Below are positions 44,029-51,818 of a stretch of DNA of 64,000 nt, one piece after another. Below the pieces are notes generated by a model, which saw only the letters and a program-made list of their open reading frames with translations, was not told the DNA's origin and made no database searches. The position numbers and the translations under genes are program-made. Position 1 is the first letter of the stretch. Every line of letters begins with the position of its first letter. Source of the DNA: an uncultured Collinsella sp. (lineage in GTDB: Bacteria > Actinomycetota > Coriobacteriia > Coriobacteriales > Coriobacteriaceae); the NCBI GenBank assembly GCA_958415665.1, contig CATYZK010000005.1, positions 1 to 64,000 on the forward strand, read 5' to 3'.

Positions 44029-45573
44029 ATGAGGGACCTGGGAGACACAACCGCATATTTGCGCCGGGGCATACGGGAGATTCTGTGCCTGGCGCTTTTC
44101 TTTTTCACGTTTTTGGCCGGCGAGTACTTCTTTGACGTACGCGTGGCCGAGTTTGTGCCAGCGAACGAGGTTGTTATCTACGAGAGCATCGTCGTCGGCG
44201 CGAGCGTGATTGGCTATTTTGTGCGTCCTCTCCTGTACTATCGTCGTCCCCAGGCAATCGATGCAACGAGCGATATGACGGGCGTGCTGCTGGTGTCGGC
44301 ATTGCTGCTGCTGATTATGGCGGCGCAGTTTCAGGTCGTGATTGCGGGCGGTCTGGTGGCGTGCTGCGCTCTGGGCTACTGCGGATCGACCGCCCATGCC
44401 AATCTGGCGCGGCGTTTTGCGCAGACGCCTTGTTTGGCACGTGCCGTGGCGGTTTCTTATGCTGCGGGCATTTTGGTACAGGTGCTCAACCATATGGTGA
44501 TGCCTGCGGGCATTCCTCAACAGTTTGTTCTGGTCGCCTGTGCGATTGCGCTGGTTGGGCTGCTTCACGGTACCCGCCGAGCTAAATTGCGCGATGAGTC
44601 TGCGCCCGAGTTCGAAGCCGAGATTGCCGAACTATCGGTCGATGCGTCGGAGCATGGCGCCAAGTGGCGCGATAATCCCGAGGCAAAGGCGGCCTTCCAA
44701 GGTGCCGTAGTGCGCTTGACGGTGGCGACCGCCTGCCTTACCGGCGTATTCGCGGCTCTCAACGCCGGTCTTACGACCTCGCATGCCGCCGGCGCCATCG
44801 ATCTGGGTGACTGGCCGCGCCTGCTGTTGGTTGTGAGCGCGCTTGCCGCCGGCGCCCTGTATGACCTGCGAGGACGCTCGTATATGAATATCATCATGAC
44901 GTGCGCCGCCATGCTGTCCACGCTCTCGTTCTTCGTGCTTATCACCGATGGTAACGGTGGCAATGCGCTCGCCGCCACGATTATCTTTTACCTGGGTACG
45001 GGCTTTTTCGTGGTGTTCTTCACCGCGAAGTTCGCCGCGATTTCGATGTATGCGCGCTGGTCGTATTTGTGGCCGTGCATGGGCCGCGCCATCAACAACA
45101 TTTGCTCAATGCTTGTGACGGCTCCGGCGGTGGCGATCATCTCGAGTCAAAACGTGCTGATGGCGGTGGGCGTCGTGCTCGTGCTGTTCGTTGGCATTGC
45201 GATTTCGCTGCTGGGGCAGTTTGGACAAGGCGTTGAGGACGAAGCGGATCACGGAGGCCTGGCGTTTGTCACCGACGATCTTGGCGTGGGCCGTGCGCTC
45301 GATCAGACCGACGCGGTGCCCCTGGAGGCGCCGGAGCTTTCGTTTGACGATCGGCTCGATGGCTTCGTTACCGCCTTTGGGCTTACGAAGCGCGAGCGCG
45401 ATGTGCTGGAGGCGTTGGTCGTTTCGGACGACAGCGTGCAGGACGTGGCGGCGGCGCTCTTCCTTTCGCGTTCTACGCTCTACCGCCACATCGCCTCGAT
45501 CAACAAAAAGACCGGTGCCGCCTCGCGCGTAGCCCTCATCAACTTCTTCTGGTCCTGGACGCCCCAAGACTAG
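44029..45573 (+). CDS. Membrane-spanning LuxR family regulator
   Basis: A 514-residue protein with about 12 membrane helices (residues about 15-410; MFS-like in pattern, with a charged loop at 190-230) and a C-terminal LuxR helix-turn-helix (about 445-510; FGLTKRERDVLEALV...LSRSTLYRHIASINKKTG). Such one-component membrane regulators are greatly expanded in Coriobacteriia; they are presumed to sense a ligand in the membrane and bind DNA directly. The start at 44029 follows GGTGGGGG; an ATG at 43993 has no ribosome site. Target genes are unknown; the unknown cassette downstream is a candidate. Confidence 0.8.
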   Translation: MRDLGDTTAYLRRGIREILCLALFFFTFLAGEYFFDVRVAEFVPANEVVIYESIVVGASVIGYFVRPLLYYRRPQAIDATSDMTGVLLVSALLLLIMAAQFQVVIAGGLVACCALGYCGSTAHANLARRFAQTPCLARAVAVSYAAGILVQVLNHMVMPAGIPQQFVLVACAIALVGLLHGTRRAKLRDESAPEFEAEIAELSVDASEHGAKWRDNPEAKAAFQGAVVRLTVATACLTGVFAALNAGLTTSHAAGAIDLGDWPRLLLVVSALAAGALYDLRGRSYMNIIMTCAAMLSTLSFFVLITDGNGGNALAATIIFYLGTGFFVVFFTAKFAAISMYARWSYLWPCMGRAINNICSMLVTAPAVAIISSQNVLMAVGVVLVLFVGIAISLLGQFGQGVEDEADHGGLAFVTDDLGVGRALDQTDAVPLEAPELSFDDRLDGFVTAFGLTKRERDVLEALVVSDDSVQDVAAALFLSRSTLYRHIASINKKTGAASRVALINFFWSWTPQD

Positions 45574-45575
45574 TC

Positions 45576-45616
45576 AACCACCACAAAGGGGACAGGCACC
45601 TTTGTGGTGGTTTTTA
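45576..45616 (+). terminator. CCACCACAAAGG-family hairpin after the LuxR gene
   Basis: AACCACCACAAAGG pairs with CCTTTGTGGTGGTT around GGACAGGCA, followed by TTTTT, three bases after the stop. It works as a terminator. Confidence 0.8.
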
Positions 45617-45717
45617 CCTGCGAAAATGTGAATATGAGACATTTGTCACCTGCCGTTTTGGCGCTCAAAGGCATATGAATGTGATGTTGAGCGAAGTAGA
45701 ACGGAAGGAGTGCGTCT

Positions 45718-46170
45718 ATGGCGTCTCGGGGTTGCGCGTCTAATAAAATTGCGGGCGCGCTTATCGCCGTGGTTGTTGTTGCCGCGGCAGTGACACTCAT
45801 GCGAGCTTACGGCGCCGGCGCCCATGGCGCTCAGGGAAAGACTGCCGCACAAGCATCGCTCAATGATTGTGCCGCCGCTCCGGTGGCGGTCAAGCTTATC
45901 GAGGACGGAGAGGCACGGACGGTCTATGAGACCGACGATGCCGAGCTGGTCGCATCGACCTTTGCCGCGCTCGACGGCTGCATCGTGGGAGATGAGGTGG
46001 ATGAGCGGATGAGCGACGCCGGTTGCACGCTCGTTTTTGTCTATGCGGACGGCTCGGAGCGATCGGTGGAGCTCGAGGGCAAGAATATCGTGCTCGACAA
46101 GACGGCATATCGCCTCGACGGTGCCGAGGAACTGTGGCGACAGCTTGCCGCCATCAAGAACAGCCAATGA
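45718..46170 (+). CDS. Small membrane-anchored protein of unknown function
   Basis: A 150-residue protein with one N-terminal helix (about residues 12-30) and an extracytoplasmic domain of about 115 residues. It contains two cysteines (DCAAAP and LDGCIVGDEV) and a pattern of alternating beta strands (TLVFVYADGSERSVELEGKNIVLD). It is not recognised. The start follows GGAAGGAG. It is first of a four-gene run of membrane, zinc-ribbon and lipoprotein genes. Confidence 0.65.
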   Translation: MASRGCASNKIAGALIAVVVVAAAVTLMRAYGAGAHGAQGKTAAQASLNDCAAAPVAVKLIEDGEARTVYETDDAELVASTFAALDGCIVGDEVDERMSDAGCTLVFVYADGSERSVELEGKNIVLDKTAYRLDGAEELWRQLAAIKNSQ

Positions 46171-46187
46171 AATGAGGGGTGTACGGG

Positions 46188-47672
46188 ATGAGTGACTTGA
46201 GATTCTGCCCGGCATGCGGGGCGCAACTGCCTCGGGTTGCCGGTGTGCCGGTGCGGTTTTGCCCGGGTTGCGGCGTCCGGCTCGGGGGCGTTGCATGCGG
46301 CCCGGATGCCACGGGGTCTGTGGATGATGCAGCTGACGATGATAGCGCGGGTGAAGGTTGCGAGCCGAGCGTGGCCGTGCCGGCAGATGCGCCAACGCGG
46401 AGTGCCGAGGCGGCGTCACCGTCTGGCGGCACAGCCTCGGCGGGTGCTCCCCGCGTCGGCGACCTCGAGCTCCATACCGCATGCGATGTTTCTGGCGGTC
46501 AGGCACTCGCGCAGGTGGCATTGCCGCGGGATTGGCGTATCGAAGAGGCACATCTTGAGCGTAGCGGTAGCTTCGACTGCCCGATTTCGGTTGGCGTGAC
46601 GGCGGCGGGCCCCGCGGGCGAGCGGATTGTGTACCGCTCCGAGCTCTGCTACGTGGATGCGGGCGCCGTTGCCAAGCGCATTCCCACGCAAACCGAGCGC
46701 AAGGCGTTTGTGCACGTGGAGACAGCGTGCGACGAGCTGGCCCAGGCCTGTGCGGCACAGCTGGGCGCGCAGGCGGAGGTTGTGGCCGAGCAGCCGTACC
46801 CATCGAGCGCGGCGGTCGATATCGAGCACGAGCGTGCCCGCGTAAAGCGCGAGGCGGCAAACGACTTTGCGATTCAGGGCTTTTCGATGGAACCGAGCGA
46901 TGTGATCTATGAGTGCGGCATGCGCCGATATCAGCTTGCGGGCGCTCCAGTGCCCACCGAGCTTGCGGTGGCTGCCAAAGTCGAGGGCTATGTGGCCTCG
47001 ATTGGCGGAATCGCGGGCTCTATGGGTAAAGGCATTGCCGCCGGGGCCGAGGCGCTGCTGGGCGCGGGCCTTTCGAGCGGGCTCATCGGCGGCGTTCTGG
47101 GCAAGCGCCTGCGCGAGCGCCAGGCGGCTGCGGCGGCGGGGCAGGGTGTCGCGCAGGAGCAGGCCTCGGATCAGGGCGATTGCCCAGACGAGGCGCCGTT
47201 CAAGCTGGGAGCGGCCGACCTGTTGCAGTGGCGTATCAGAGACAGCTTCTGCTTGGTTGCGCCAGAGGGCCGTCTGGACGAGGCGGCCTCTACGGCGCTC
47301 GCCTCAATGGCATCGACCCTGCGGCTCAACCCGGAGCTTGCGCGCGAGGCATGCGCTCAAAAGCAGCAGATGGTGCTTGAGCAGCGCCAACGTACGCAGA
47401 TGAATATCGCCCAGCAGCAACAGCAGTTTGCAGCCTGGCAGCAGATGCATGCTTCGCAGCAGGCGGCGTTCGACAGCTACCAGCAGGCATGGTTCGATCG
47501 CAGCGATCGTCAGCACGCCGCGAACATGGCCGCCAGCGCAGCCAGTTTCTCCAGCGCGGGCGTGGGGACAGGCGCAGCCTCGTATTCCGATGCCATTCGC
47601 GGAGTCAATCATTACACCAGGCCCGACGGCACCGATGTCGAGGTTTCGGTGATGGCGGACCAGCTTGGGTGA
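46188..47672 (+). CDS. Double zinc-ribbon protein, 3' end apparently frameshifted
   Basis: A 494-residue protein. Two zinc-ribbon knuckles (FCPACGAQLP and FCPGCGVRLGG) lie in residues 5-28, followed by an acidic linker, an unrecognised alpha/beta region (about 75-240), a Gly/Ala-rich hydrophobic segment (about 265-300) and a Gln-rich helical tail (about 380-440). The frame stops at 47670, yet the +1 frame continues with AWVNGSGDVIGTRDGFEPGFGWTELPRQ up to 47749, a sensible C-terminus. One base seems to be missing near 47663-47668. Function unknown. The start follows GAGGGG. Confidence 0.6.
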   Translation: MSDLRFCPACGAQLPRVAGVPVRFCPGCGVRLGGVACGPDATGSVDDAADDDSAGEGCEPSVAVPADAPTRSAEAASPSGGTASAGAPRVGDLELHTACDVSGGQALAQVALPRDWRIEEAHLERSGSFDCPISVGVTAAGPAGERIVYRSELCYVDAGAVAKRIPTQTERKAFVHVETACDELAQACAAQLGAQAEVVAEQPYPSSAAVDIEHERARVKREAANDFAIQGFSMEPSDVIYECGMRRYQLAGAPVPTELAVAAKVEGYVASIGGIAGSMGKGIAAGAEALLGAGLSSGLIGGVLGKRLRERQAAAAAGQGVAQEQASDQGDCPDEAPFKLGAADLLQWRIRDSFCLVAPEGRLDEAASTALASMASTLRLNPELAREACAQKQQMVLEQRQRTQMNIAQQQQQFAAWQQMHASQQAAFDSYQQAWFDRSDRQHAANMAASAASFSSAGVGTGAASYSDAIRGVNHYTRPDGTDVEVSVMADQLG

Positions 47673-47749
47673 ACGGCTCGGGCGATGTGATCGGCACGCG
47701 CGATGGCTTTGAGCCCGGTTTTGGCTGGACGGAACTGCCTCGTCAATAG
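47673..47749 (+). pseudogene. Displaced C-terminus of the zinc-ribbon protein
   Basis: The frame one base off reads WVNGSGDVIGTRDGF... to a stop at 47747-47749. Codon use and Trp/Gly/Asn-rich content resemble coding sequence, and the next gene follows directly. It is best taken as the lost tail of the gene that stops at 47672. Confidence 0.5.
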
Positions 47750-47824
47750 CGTGAGCGGGCTATGTCTGAATCGATGCCGGGCGTGTTTCTCGGCACCGTG
47801 ATAAAGAACGGGAAAGGAACAACG

Positions 47825-48580
47825 ATGAGGGAGACGGTTATTTCGCGCACGGCGTTTGTCGTGGCGGCGGGAACGGCGCTGCTGACGCTTGCGGGGTGCG
47901 GTGGACAGCAGGCGCAGGATACGACGGGTTTTAACGACGACCGCCCGGTAAAGGACAAGATGGACGCGGGCTCGTCATCGGGCGATTCCGGTGATGCGGG
48001 CGGCAGCTCGAATGCGGACGGCGGCTCGACGGATGCGTTTGATACGTGGTCGGACGACTGCTGGGATGCGCACCGCAACATCAGCATCGCGGCATTGCTC
48101 GAGCTTAAGGGCTGGCAGTTGCAGGAATTTGCGTCGCAACAGGGCTATACCTGGCAAGATGCGCTCGAGATGTACGAGAACGAGGCAGGCCGCGTACTCA
48201 GCGTCTGCAATATCAGCAAGGACGGCGCAACCGAATGGCTCGGTGAGGACGAAATCGGAAAACTCGACAAGGGCGGAACCGGGAGCACCGTGATGTTTAC
48301 GCTGCAACTTGCGAGCTATTCGAGCTGCGAGGACGTTATCGCGGGCTTTTCGGTGCCGGTCGAGGATCGGGCACAGATCACCTCGGGCTCGTGGATCGCG
48401 TGCGTTTACGGTTCCAACATGGCGCGTCACGTTGCCATGGTGAGCCCGATGGAAAATGGCGACTATCGCCTGGACCTCATTACCGAGGAGGCTATCAAGA
48501 CCGGTACGTTTACCCAGGGCGGCGGTGCCCCCACGATTGACGAATTTTGGCAGGAAAAGACCGGACGCGCGCTCGGCTAA
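47825..48580 (+). CDS. Lipoprotein of unknown function, first of a pair
   Basis: A 251-residue lipoprotein. After MRETVISRTAFVVAAG the lipobox LAGC places the lipidated Cys near residue 25. A Ser/Gly/Asp-rich linker (about 35-65) precedes a folded domain (about 70-251) with ELKGWQLQEFASQQGYTWQ. The N-terminus shares the pattern SRxAFVxxxG with the next gene, suggesting descent from one ancestor. The start at 47825 follows GGGAAAGGAA. Function not recognised. Confidence 0.65.
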   Translation: MRETVISRTAFVVAAGTALLTLAGCGGQQAQDTTGFNDDRPVKDKMDAGSSSGDSGDAGGSSNADGGSTDAFDTWSDDCWDAHRNISIAALLELKGWQLQEFASQQGYTWQDALEMYENEAGRVLSVCNISKDGATEWLGEDEIGKLDKGGTGSTVMFTLQLASYSSCEDVIAGFSVPVEDRAQITSGSWIACVYGSNMARHVAMVSPMENGDYRLDLITEEAIKTGTFTQGGGAPTIDEFWQEKTGRALG

Positions 48581-48615
48581 GTGCGATGCGGCCAATATCA
48601 TAGCGAGGGACGAAC

Positions 48616-49302
48616 ATGATGAACGAGATGACGATGAGCCGCGCGGCCTTTGTGGCGGGCGCGGGCGCGGCGGCTTGCGCGCTGGCTGGCTGCTCGGGCA
48701 CTACGGGCGGCGCGGGTGGCGCTAAAGCAGCGAGCACAGCGGACGCCGCCTGCGTGGACGACAATGCCAACGTGACGGTCTATGCCGCAATCAATCTGGG
48801 CGGTGCCGATCTGGTGCGCCTGCTCAAACATCAAAATTATGAGTGGCAAGGCGAGAACGTGGGCTACGGCGCCGTCGATGACGCGGGATTTTTCGCCTTT
48901 ACCTTTTCCAAGGTTTCGGACGATGTGGACGAACTTGCAAATAGCGCGATACCGCTTTCGGAGTCCGAATACGAGGAGCTTGAACCGGGCGGCGGAGACG
49001 ATAGCGTGGCGATCTTGCTTTCGGTGGCCGGTTATACGACGGGCGACCGCGCGCTTGCCGGCGCAATTGGCGATGCAGCGATGGTGCAGGAGAAGTGTAC
49101 GGTTGACGATTCCGCGTATTGGCTGGTCAGGGCACTCGACGGCAGCCGCTATGTGATTTCGGCCTACGACACCGAAGACGATGGCGACAGCGCTCATGAC
49201 ATCTATATCTACAACGAGGCTTTTATTCGCACCGGCTACCTGAGCGGCGGCGACCAGATCGATATCGATGAGCTCTGGAGCTGCCTGACTGCCAACTCGT
49301 AG
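48616..49302 (+). CDS. Lipoprotein of unknown function, second of a pair
   Basis: A 228-residue lipoprotein with a lipobox ALAGC (Cys near residue 26) after MSRAAFVAGAGAAACA, then a Gly/Ala linker and an acidic domain with DLVRLLKHQNYEWQGEN, which parallels LELKGWQLQEFASQQGYTW of the previous gene. The two are therefore probably distant paralogues. The start follows GAGGGACGAAC. It ends the unknown cassette; an inverted repeat follows. Confidence 0.65.
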   Translation: MMNEMTMSRAAFVAGAGAAACALAGCSGTTGGAGGAKAASTADAACVDDNANVTVYAAINLGGADLVRLLKHQNYEWQGENVGYGAVDDAGFFAFTFSKVSDDVDELANSAIPLSESEYEELEPGGGDDSVAILLSVAGYTTGDRALAGAIGDAAMVQEKCTVDDSAYWLVRALDGSRYVISAYDTEDDGDSAHDIYIYNEAFIRTGYLSGGDQIDIDELWSCLTANS

Positions 49303-49336
49303 CGCTGAAGCGGTAAACAATCCCATCCCCTCAATA

Positions 49337-49403
49337 ACTTGCGGTGAAATACGGACTAATTACGGCCCCCAGGGGGCCAAACAGTCCGTATTTCACCGCA
49401 ACT
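49337..49403. repeat. AGTTGCGGTG-family element, CGGACT subtype
   Basis: ACTTGCGGTGAAATACGGACT (49337-49357) pairs with AGTCCGTATTTCACCGCAACT (49383-49403), one mismatch, around an inner GGCCCCCAGGGGGCC stem. An outer ATCCCCTCA/TGAGGGGAT pair (49324-49332, 49406-49414) extends the symmetry. It separates convergent genes. Confidence 0.8.
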
Positions 49404-49430
49404 GCTGAGGGGATGGGGTCTGTTTCTGCG

Positions 49431-50078
49431 CTAGCGATAGTCTTTCCACAGCGGCAGGGGGAACAGGACATCCTCAAACTTCGCCCATTCTGTTTTGTAG
49501 TCGACTTCGTCCGGACGGGCGAGCCAGCGACCTTCGAGGCCATACATGGCGGCCAGGGCACACGAGAGCGTCTCTTCGGCGTCGACGCCTTCTGGCACCG
49601 ACCATGCGGGGATCAGTGACGGGTGGATTGCCTCACGTGAGTAATCGTTGAAGTACTCGTGCATCGGGCTCTCGGGCGACATCGCCTCGGTGTTGAGGGT
49701 CTGAAACAGCATGACGAGTTCGGGCTGGTTGGCGTTTTCCGCGACAATTAGGCGCAGGTACTCGGGTATTTTAGGCTGTTGCCCCTCAAGCGCACCGCCA
49801 GGCGCGAACAACGTGAGATAGTCTTCGGTGGTAGAGCTGCGCCTGTAGTAATGCTGAATAACCTCGATCAAAAGGCCCTGCTTGTTGCCCACATAGTGAA
49901 GCACGCCTGCTTGGGTGATTCCCACCTCGTCCGCAACTGCCTGCAACGACATGCCGTTGTAGCCGCGTGCGTTAATAATCTTGACGGCGGCGAGAACGAT
50001 CTGCTCAAGGCGCTCCTGCGCGGCATTGCTGCGCCTCGAGGCCGTTCGGACCGATTTCTTCCCTTGATCGTTGTTCAT
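49431..50078 (-). CDS. TetR family regulator
   Basis: A 215-residue TetR-type repressor. The helix-turn-helix (SLQAVADEVGITQAGVLHYVGNKQGLL, about residues 42-68) is clear, and the C-terminal two-thirds form a ligand-binding helical domain. It diverges from the MFS/glycosidase/ROK operon, and two ACTTACTA/TAGTAAGT palindromes lie between, so it most likely represses that operon and itself, released by a glycoside or breakdown product. The start at 50078 was chosen at MNNDQGKKS; the frame stays open upstream but runs into the operator region. The ribosome site is weak. Confidence 0.85.
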   Translation of the reverse strand: MNNDQGKKSVRTASRRSNAAQERLEQIVLAAVKIINARGYNGMSLQAVADEVGITQAGVLHYVGNKQGLLIEVIQHYYRRSSTTEDYLTLFAPGGALEGQQPKIPEYLRLIVAENANQPELVMLFQTLNTEAMSPESPMHEYFNDYSREAIHPSLIPAWSVPEGVDAEETLSCALAAMYGLEGRWLARPDEVDYKTEWAKFEDVLFPLPLWKDYR

Positions 50079-50438
50079 GAAAATCCATATCTCATGTATC
50101 GGTGCCCGTCGGCTCCGTACCGTCTTTGTCGTACTTGATGCTAGCCCAACTTGGCTCAAATGAGACGGCGCAACAGCCCTCTCAACAAAAGTAAACACCG
50201 TTTAAACGGCAATATCGACCGTTCGCCGCAATAAGTACTTACTAACCACTAAGTAACTGTTGCAAAGGATTACTATGCAAGCCGTAGAAGTTACTTACTA
50301 TTTAGTAAGTAGACTTCGAGCAGTTCACGATGGGCGTACCCCAAATCGCGCTCGTTGAGGGGTGGCGTTTCGACCCCTTTTACGCCACCCCATTGCGCGG
50401 ACTGCGCAGGCAACATCTTTGAAGGGAGAACTGTCAAA
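50079..50438. promoter_or_regulatory. Divergent region with TetR-type palindromes
   Basis: This 360-base gap holds a perfect 18-base palindrome ACTTACTATTTAGTAAGT (50293-50310), a looser one near 50236-50255 (TACTTACTAACCACTAAGTA), and TAAACACCGTTTA (about 50193-50205), a LacI-type site. No gene is seen. The two regulators may meet here. Confidence 0.6.
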
Positions 50439-51731
50439 ATGGCAACCCAAACGTCAACGGCGATCGATCCCAACGCCATTGCCCCCGACACCGGCAAGCC
50501 CATGACCAAGACCGAGACATGGCGCTTTATGATCGGCTTTATCATCTTCGGAATCATGTGGATGATGTCGGGCACGATCGGCTCCAACGTCTTGTTCCCC
50601 GAGCGCTTTAACGGCCTTAACATTGGCCAGCCCGAGGCAATTCTCGCAGCGATGAACTCGGTCGGTTCGATCTTCGCCCTGTTCTCGAATCTCGTTTTCG
50701 GCGCGCTTTCCGATCACTGCCACAGCCGCTTTGGCAAGCGTACGCCGTTCATCGTCCTCGGCGGCTTTATCTGCGGCTGCGCCTTCTGGAGCACTTCGGT
50801 CGCGACCACGCTTCCCATGATCGTCGCCTCCTGGTGCGTGCTGCAGATTGGCCTCAACTGCATGCTCGCTCCTGCCGTTGCCGTGCTTTCCGACCGCATC
50901 CCGCTTAACAAGCGCGGCACGCTCTCCGCGTTCTATGGCGGTGGCGCAACGGCCGGCCAGTCGATCGGCACCATCATCGGTACGCAGTTCCTCGCCAACC
51001 CGGTGCCCGGCTTTATCATCGGCACGGTCTCTTGGTTCCTGACCGGCATTCTCGCCATCATCATTTGGCCGCGCGAGAAGTCTGCCGCTCTTGCCGAGGG
51101 CGAGCAGTCCGAGAAGCTCAACCTCAAGTCGCTGCTGCTCATGTTCGTTCCGCCCACCAAGAACTGCCGTGACTTCTACCTGGCCCTCTTTGGTCGCCTG
51201 CTCCTCATCTTCGGTTACTTCTGCATCAACGGCTATCAGCTCTACATCCTCGAGAAGTACATCGGTCTTCCCGTGGCAGAAGCCGGCGCGGTCCTTTCGA
51301 GCATGTCCGTCGTGATCATGGTCGTGTCGCTCGTTGCCTCGCTTACCTCGGGTGCCATCTCCGACAAGATCGGCCGCCGCAAGCCCATCATCCTCGTCGC
51401 GACGATCATGATGTGTATCGGTATCGCCCTGCCCTGGCTGCTTAAGTCCGTTGCCGGCATGTACGGCTTCGCCCTGCTGGCCGGTCTTGGCTACGGCATC
51501 TACTCTTCCGTCGACCAGGCGCTCAATGTCGATGTTCTGCCCGATAAGGAGAACGCCGGCAAGGACCTGGGCATCCTCAACATCGCTAACACTATCGGCC
51601 AGATTCTTGGCCCCATCGTGACCTCGGCAATCGTTGTCGCCACCGGCTCCTACTTCATGGCGTTCCCGATCGCCATCGTGCTCATCGCTGTGGGCTATGT
51701 GTTCATCATGCTCATCAAGAGCGCCAAATAA
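50439..51731 (+). CDS. MFS transporter, probable glycoside importer
   Basis: A 430-residue major facilitator with 12 helices. The loop 2-3 signature reads FGALSDHCHSRFGKRTPFI, close to the sugar/cation (GPH-like) group, and loop 8-9 has GAISDKIGRRKP. The start at 50439 follows GAAGGGAG. It begins an operon with a DUF5060/DUF4038-like glycosidase and a ROK kinase, so the cargo is likely a small glycoside that enters unphosphorylated, is cleaved inside and then phosphorylated. Confidence 0.82.
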   Translation: MATQTSTAIDPNAIAPDTGKPMTKTETWRFMIGFIIFGIMWMMSGTIGSNVLFPERFNGLNIGQPEAILAAMNSVGSIFALFSNLVFGALSDHCHSRFGKRTPFIVLGGFICGCAFWSTSVATTLPMIVASWCVLQIGLNCMLAPAVAVLSDRIPLNKRGTLSAFYGGGATAGQSIGTIIGTQFLANPVPGFIIGTVSWFLTGILAIIIWPREKSAALAEGEQSEKLNLKSLLLMFVPPTKNCRDFYLALFGRLLLIFGYFCINGYQLYILEKYIGLPVAEAGAVLSSMSVVIMVVSLVASLTSGAISDKIGRRKPIILVATIMMCIGIALPWLLKSVAGMYGFALLAGLGYGIYSSVDQALNVDVLPDKENAGKDLGILNIANTIGQILGPIVTSAIVVATGSYFMAFPIAIVLIAVGYVFIMLIKSAK

Positions 51732-51818
51732 TCCGCCACTCCCTTTCCTTCCGTCGGGCTGCGTTCGCGCCGCCCGACGGGATCCGACTATTCAATCGCT
51801 TAACTTGGAGGCGTTATT

